Assembly: GCA_941918925.1 (NCBI GenBank)
Contig: OW799233.1
Coordinates: forward strand, 154,794,845-154,858,844
From: Phyto melanocephala
Lineage: Eukaryota; Arthropoda; Insecta; Diptera; Rhinophoridae
Direction of reading: 5' to 3'
DNA: 64,000 nt
The notes beneath the pieces were generated by a model that had not been told where the DNA came from, made no database searches, and saw only the letters and a program-made list of their open reading frames with translations. The translations under genes were made by a program, and so were the position numbers. Below are positions 58,950 through 64,000 of the stretch, in pieces (position 1 is the stretch's first letter; the number at the start of each line of letters is the position of its first letter).

Positions 58950-60410
58950 GCGCATAGAGAGAGGTACCTAAGGGTAAAAAAACAATTTCCTTTTTTTTTT
59001 TTTTTTGATATGGACAACATCTGAGCATCGAATGAGACCGATTCCTTGCCTCTTGCCTCTGTTCCCTCCCAGAGATATGCGCGTTTTATAAAAGTGAAGT
59101 CGACGATTTTAAGCGCAACTAGAAAGGGACCTAACGGTAAAATTTATTTATTTTTATTTTTTCCCCTGCTAAATTAACAAAATAACTTAACTCGCGTTTG
59201 GAAAGTCCGAAGTTTTACGATTTTACCACCCGATTCGACGCTGTTGGTGTATCTAGTGTAAACAGAAGTCTTACTTTCAGTAGTTGGAAGTTTCAATAAA
59301 CGATAATCACGATGATTTGGTTGACGTCCAGGTAAAGTGATAGCAACAGTTTCAGCGAAACGGCAGATAAATGAAACAATTTCTTTTTTTTTTCCAAAGT
59401 AGTTAAAGCATCTGTACGATTAATTTTATTCGTCATGCCATGTTCGCGTGGATAAACACCATTTTTGTCTTAATGTTCGATTAGATTTTTGTAGCGTTTA
59501 ATTCCGATTGTATACAGGAAGAAGTACATATCACGGCATATCGGCAAACTTCAAAAATAATACATCTGATTGTACCGTTTCTTCATAGCCTAGCGATCGA
59601 TCACCAACTTTTGACCTGAGCATTGCATCGTCACGGTGAGCTGCCAGATGTGCGAGAATAATTAAATCTTGGGATTCCTTATCTAAATTCATGAAAGACG
59701 TACGAAAATCCACAGCCATCTTCTTAGGGATCACTTCATTGCATTGATTTGAACAACACGGAGGTATTTTTGAACCATACAGTCGAGCAACTACCTTTTC
59801 TTCGCGTAAATCAAGATCAGATTTAAAAAGTTTTATATTATCGGTATCATCTTCAGAGTCATTATCCGATAATTCTAAGAAGTGATCGTCATCATGCTCG
59901 TCATCAGGGAAGTGATAAAGTCAATCTACCTCTTCGAATTCGTCCACCATTTCATCCTAAAACAAACAGTAAGAATGTTATCAGTTTTAAATTATTTTCG
60001 CAAATAAGCTAATAAGGTAATGTGAAAAAATTTTCACACTAACAGAGTGATATTCACGATTTAAAAGATATATAAATGAGTATTTATTATAATTCACAAT
60101 TGATAATTTCAGGAAATAAAGCTGGATTCGAAAAAACGCGAGCAAAATTGATATCAAACTCATGGAAACAGCGCGCTAGGTAGAAAACAGTAAAAACAAA
60201 CTACACAAAACAAGAGGTAGGGACGACCTACGCGCGTTTTCAAGGTTGACTAACACGTTCCTGGCGTCATGAGATGTGTCGCTTTCAAATGAGACCAATA
60301 CCAACACGCTCAGTGATGGTACACCAAAGATACACGTATTTAAATCTTTAAAATGGCTCTCCTGGACAAAACCTGTTTTTACCCTTAGGTCCCTTTTCTA
60401 TTTTTCGCGT
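58950..60410 (-). mobile_element. Unclassified TIR transposon carrying a broken gene
   Basis: The left end holds GCGCATAGAGAGAGGTACCT, then AAGGGTAAAA. The right end read inward holds ACGCGAAAAATAGAAAAGGG, then ACCTAAGGGTAAAA. A third copy of the same motif in left orientation is at about 59118-59146 (GCGCAACTAGAAAGGGACCT, then AACGGTAAAA). The element is about 1.46 kb with a minus-strand gene remnant in the middle (59200-59955). The exact termini and target duplication are not fixed. TA-adjacent positions exist at the inner pair. I cannot assign the superfamily. Confidence 0.55.
59200..59955 (-). pseudogene. Invertebrate TE-type uncharacterised protein, decayed
   Basis: Reading leftward, a likely splice acceptor (TTTGTTTTAG, about 59955-59964) is followed by DEMVDEFEEVD, a stop, then an acidic stretch FLELSDNDSEDDTDN. 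Then come SKIPPCCSNQCNEVIPKKMA and FMNLDKESQDLIILAHLAAH. A frame change leads to CRDMYFFLYTIGIKRYKNLI, then EH, a stop, then DKNGVYPREHG. A second shift in a poly-A run leads to EIVSFICRFAETVAITLPGR and DYRLLKLPTTESKTSVYTRY. The order CC..C, FLF..GI..KR...L..HY..NG..PR.HG, then FL..FAE..AI.LPGR, is one I recognise from a widespread uncharacterised protein family of arthropods, molluscs and cnidarians that I associate with mobile elements. No catalytic motif is assignable, and the C-terminal part is deleted. Confidence 0.6.
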
Positions 60411-61506
60411 CACATATATCGTACATAAAAATCATGCCTTTTACAAGGGTTCTTTAATGCAGGAAATAAAGTTTTTATAGTGGGAAGCACATTTTTACTT
60501 TAGTGGCTTTGTTAAGCATTAAAATTTTGTATTGACAATTTGGCATTTGGCAACTTTTTGAAACTCATTGTCTAAAAAAAACAAATCCATGCACAATGTA
60601 GCACTGTTAGTGTGGTTTATAAGCTAGAGGGACTAAACAGTATCGAAAATGAGGTTGGTCAAATAGTTACTTTCACTAGTTCTCAATATCGCGACCTGAT
60701 AACAGTTTAATTCCTGCTTTAATTTAATGGTGATTAAAATGGCTGCAATTTCAACTCGATTGCATCATATGCGGGTGAAGTGATTTTTTTTTGCTAAATG
60801 AGATACATTTTCTAGCCACATACTCTCTTATTGCGACGTTCAGAAATGGTCCCTTAGTTTCTATGATTTACTAAATTTGCTTGTGTGATCTTCTGGCTGT
60901 AATAAAAAAAAATTTGTTTCTGATGGCTATTTGAAGAGAATTTTCATATATGTACATAAATAGATACATGTAGATGTGTGTATGTCGTCCATAGTTTCTA
61001 CATTTTTTAAATCCTTTCGTAAGGAGAAAGTGTTTATAGCTCCTGCAGTTTTTTTTATTGCGTTTTGTAACTTAATCGCACAATTTAATATCATAATATA
61101 TTTGCGAAACTAGTTTTACTCTTACAATAAGGAAAGCTTTTAAAAAAGAAGTTTGCGATCTACTGACTTAGCAGAGCATAAAAAGGCCTGGCAAACACAG
61201 TCAATTTATCATCATATTATGAATAACTTTCTCTAATAGCATTAGTGTACATATGTATTTGTAAGTAAATAGGTGAATAGGCAGACATGCCTATGTGTGT
61301 GTTTGTTTAAGTATGTCGTAATATAATAACACAATTTTCATAAACAGACACAGCGTGTGTCTAACATTAAATTATTTAAAAGGATCAGAACCTCTTGTAA
61401 ATTGTACTTACCTACGAATACATTTGCGATGTCCCGTTAGTTTTGAACATGGTACTCTTTATTCACCACAAATTTTTGTTTTTCAATATATCCCATAAAT
61501 GCCATA
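60411..61506. other. AT-rich interval, nothing recognised
   Basis: No gene or repeat end is supported. Confidence 0.4.
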
Positions 61507-62741
61507 AAGGGTGGTCCAATTATAAAGTCAAGTTCTTTTTGGCCCAACTTTATTCGACATTTCTTTGTTTCACAAATTTTCTTTGGTTGACAAATACAAG
61601 CATAGAGAGCAGCGCGTTAAGATTGTTGAAGCCCTTTACGGAATTGCGCGTTCAAATCAAAATGCATTTCGTGCACTTCGTGATTTTTTTGGTCTGCTTA
61701 ATCGACGTCGAAAGATTTTCAGCGAACCGGGTCTGTAGAAAATGTAAAAACGCCTGTGCGTTCTCGCATCTTTTCGTTATGCGAAAAACAAACTGCTGTT
61801 GCTTGCAATAGTATGACAAATGAGCCGCCAACGTCGAAGATAAGCAATTGAAGAAGAATTGATCTTGTAAACATCATTGATGCGAATTTCGAATAAAAGT
61901 TTGAGTTTATACGCTTACAAGGTTAATTTGACTCAAGAGCTGAAACCTACTGACTATTTCAAGCGTCTGCTGACTATATCAAGCATCGTCAATACATTGA
62001 ATAGTTGGCTGAACAGAGAGAAGTGAATGGTGTTTTTACAAGAAAAAAAAAACATCCTAAGCGATGAGGCATACCTCAGTGGAGCTGAATCACCGCATTT
62101 GGTAAAATAAAGTTCTACGAGTGATTTGCGAAAAGCCGATGTATCCAGAAAGAGTTGCTGCTTGATGCGGTTTTTAGACTGGCAACGTCATCGGGCCACA
62201 CTTATTCGAAAACAAGGTCGGTCAAGCAGTTACCGTGAATGGTGTAAGCAATCGCAAGATGATAACGGACTTATTGTGGCCAGAAATTTTGGATATGGAG
62301 CTGGACGATATGTAGTTCCATCAATATGGTGCCACTATCCACGTAGCCAACGAATCAAAGTCCCTTTGGCGCGACTGTGTTATCTCACTTAGTGGCGATG
62401 TTAATTGGCCATCACTATCATGTGATTTAAAACCGTTGGATTTCCTTCTTTTGGGATATGCCAAAAAATGAACGTCAAAAAGCCAAGAATAACACAAGAG
62501 CTAAGAGATGAGATAATTCGGCACATTAACAACATCGAGTTAATGTCTCAGTGTCATTGAGAATATGGACCATTAGATGATAGTATGCCACCGAAGTCGT
62601 GGCCGCTATTTATAATTACATAAACAAAACATAATTCTTATAAATCCTTCAATCTTCATAAACAAATTTGAAGATAATTATTTGAAGATTTTTTGTTTTA
62701 TTTACAGTTAACTTCGTGAGTTTCGATTGGACCACCCTGTG
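61507..62741 (+). pseudogene. DD41D-type transposon, decayed full-length copy
   Basis: The left TIR begins AAGGGTGGTCCAATTATAAAG after TA (61505-61506). The right end read inward begins CACAGGGTGGTCCAATCG before TA (62742-62743). Plus-strand translation with many shifts gives EQRVKIVEALYGIARSNQNA, then FRALRDFFGLLNRRR (first helix-turn-helix), LSDEAYLSGAE (first catalytic Asp kept), HQYGATIHVANESKSLW (second catalytic Asp replaced by Tyr), and GDVNWPSLSCDLKPLDFLLL (third Asp kept), then GYAKK and a degraded tail. It is the same family as 37505-38758. In the readable frame the second-to-third spacing is slightly shorter than 41, consistent with small deletions. Confidence 0.85.
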
Positions 62742-64000
62742 TAACAATGTTTGTTATTAGTTTTTTGCAAACTTTTTAATATAACTTATCACTTATTCAA
62801 TATTGAATACATTGGCCTGTTACAAGTTAAAACTATTTTTATAGTTGCTATTACTCATTACTAAAGATAGTTTGAAGCAGTGGTGATTGTGAGTAGCTTA
62901 ATGGTAAATTAATGTTCCTGTGGAAAGTTTCCAGAACCGTAGGATGAGTACTTAGCCTATTATTTACAGTCATGTGTTTTTAGAACATTCAAATTGTTAC
63001 GTATTTCCTTATGTAATATGTATACTAGAATGTAAATAAAAATTAATGAAACAAATACTTCTATAAAATAAATACTTGTGGTCCTTAATAAAAATGTGCA
63101 AAAAATATTTCTATTGAAATTTATTTATGCAAAATTAGGAGGGTTACCCCAGAAAACTATATAAAACTTAATAAGTTTTTTGTAAAATTTATATATTTTC
63201 GTATTTAAATCGTTATAGTAATAACTATTTCGCTTTGTTTCTTTGCAGGTGAGTTACCTTTAAACATTATTGTAAACATTGTTGTAAGTAAATTATGAAC
63301 ATAAAATTTTAGATTTAAAGGATAAGTAGAATAATTCATCTTTTCGAGTAAATGAAATTACAAATTTAGTGACCAAAATGCAAATTTATTAAATACAATG
63401 TTTATTAAAAGTTCGCTATCTTACTTATTAGTTCTGTCGTCTGTAAAACATACATATATCTGTTCTACTTATTCTATAGCTCTTTACAAAGCAAATATAA
63501 TATAAATAATAGTCACACTTAACGTGTATATCGGTCAAAGCTACCTAGGTATATAAGTATGTTACTCGTATAATAAAACAAAATTTATTATCTCTTATAT
63601 TTTTGATTGTTATGTTTTTTATTACATTCACTTTTCTTTTTTCTTCTATCACTATTTATAACGTTTTATTTCTTCCTGGATAGGCTTATGTCAATCCTTA
63701 TTCTTGGTATTAATGTCATTCATATAGCGGCTGGAATTGCTAAAAAGTAAAAATTATGAAAATATGCAAAGACATATACATATGCATGTTTGGCTGCGAC
63801 CTTTCTTACTTAAGTTTATTTCTTGAGTATTTTATATAAAACCTCGTCGAAAAAACTACAAATTATTTAATAAAAATTACTTCTTATTATACGAAATTAA
63901 AAATTGTACACAAGAATTCAAAAAAATTTGCTTTCAAACGTCAAGAAATCAACATACATTAGTTGTCTCACTCTTGTATACGAATTATTTTTCCGGTAGC
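62742..64000. other. AT-rich interval, nothing recognised
   Basis: No gene, RNA or repeat end is supported up to the window edge. Confidence 0.4.

Overview
This window looks like non-coding, transposon-dense nuclear DNA of a higher fly (Diptera, most likely a calyptrate such as a blow fly, flesh fly or muscid). The evidence is its very AT-rich composition, abundant Tc1/mariner-superfamily relics, Helitron and Helentron-like repeats with insect-type ends, RTE-like LINE pieces, a piggyBac relic with TTAA target sites and a tRNA-derived SINE. I could not identify any host protein-coding exon, rRNA or complete tRNA gene. The sequence could be intergenic or deep intronic.

Layout. 0-5.6 kb: a 3' half of a Helentron-like repeat (family H2), an internally deleted piggyBac element with intact TTAA sites (2115-4029), a foldback element (4300-5205) and a mariner scrap. 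6.4-9.9 kb: a SINE and a decayed H2 copy split by a 5'-truncated RTE-like LINE. 11-16 kb: a Tc1/mariner scrap and family H1 repeats with two further elements nested inside. 17.6-23.5 kb: an H2 copy, a hairpin MITE, a broken DD41D-type transposon interrupted by a 722-bp element with a 5-bp target duplication, a Helitron end, and a hammerhead-ribozyme-like motif. 24.8-29 kb: two H1 copies head to head, one holding a 288-bp tandem array. 30.6-33 kb: an RTE-like LINE whose YADD motif is split by an apparently intact DD37E transposon. 34-44.4 kb: a second Helitron copy, a 233-bp tandem duplication, and a cluster of decayed Tc1/mariner copies, one of which contains a second intact DD37E transposon. 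45.5-54.2 kb: a SINE, a Helitron copy, an RNase H-bearing LINE fragment, an H2 copy inserted into another H2 copy, and a 403-bp tandem repeat. 56-63 kb: further Tc1/mariner remnants and an unusual TIR element carrying a broken gene of a family I recognise by motif but cannot name.

How the parts relate. Nothing here forms a pathway. The window is a record of insertions layered on one another. Several insertions can be dated relative to each other because target duplications, empty sites in sister copies, or reading across the repaired site can be seen directly. Only the two DD37E transposases (31280-32281 minus, 39657-40670 plus) have uninterrupted reading frames, a complete DDE triad, matching terminal inverted repeats and TA target duplications, so they are the youngest and the only plausibly functional genes in the window.
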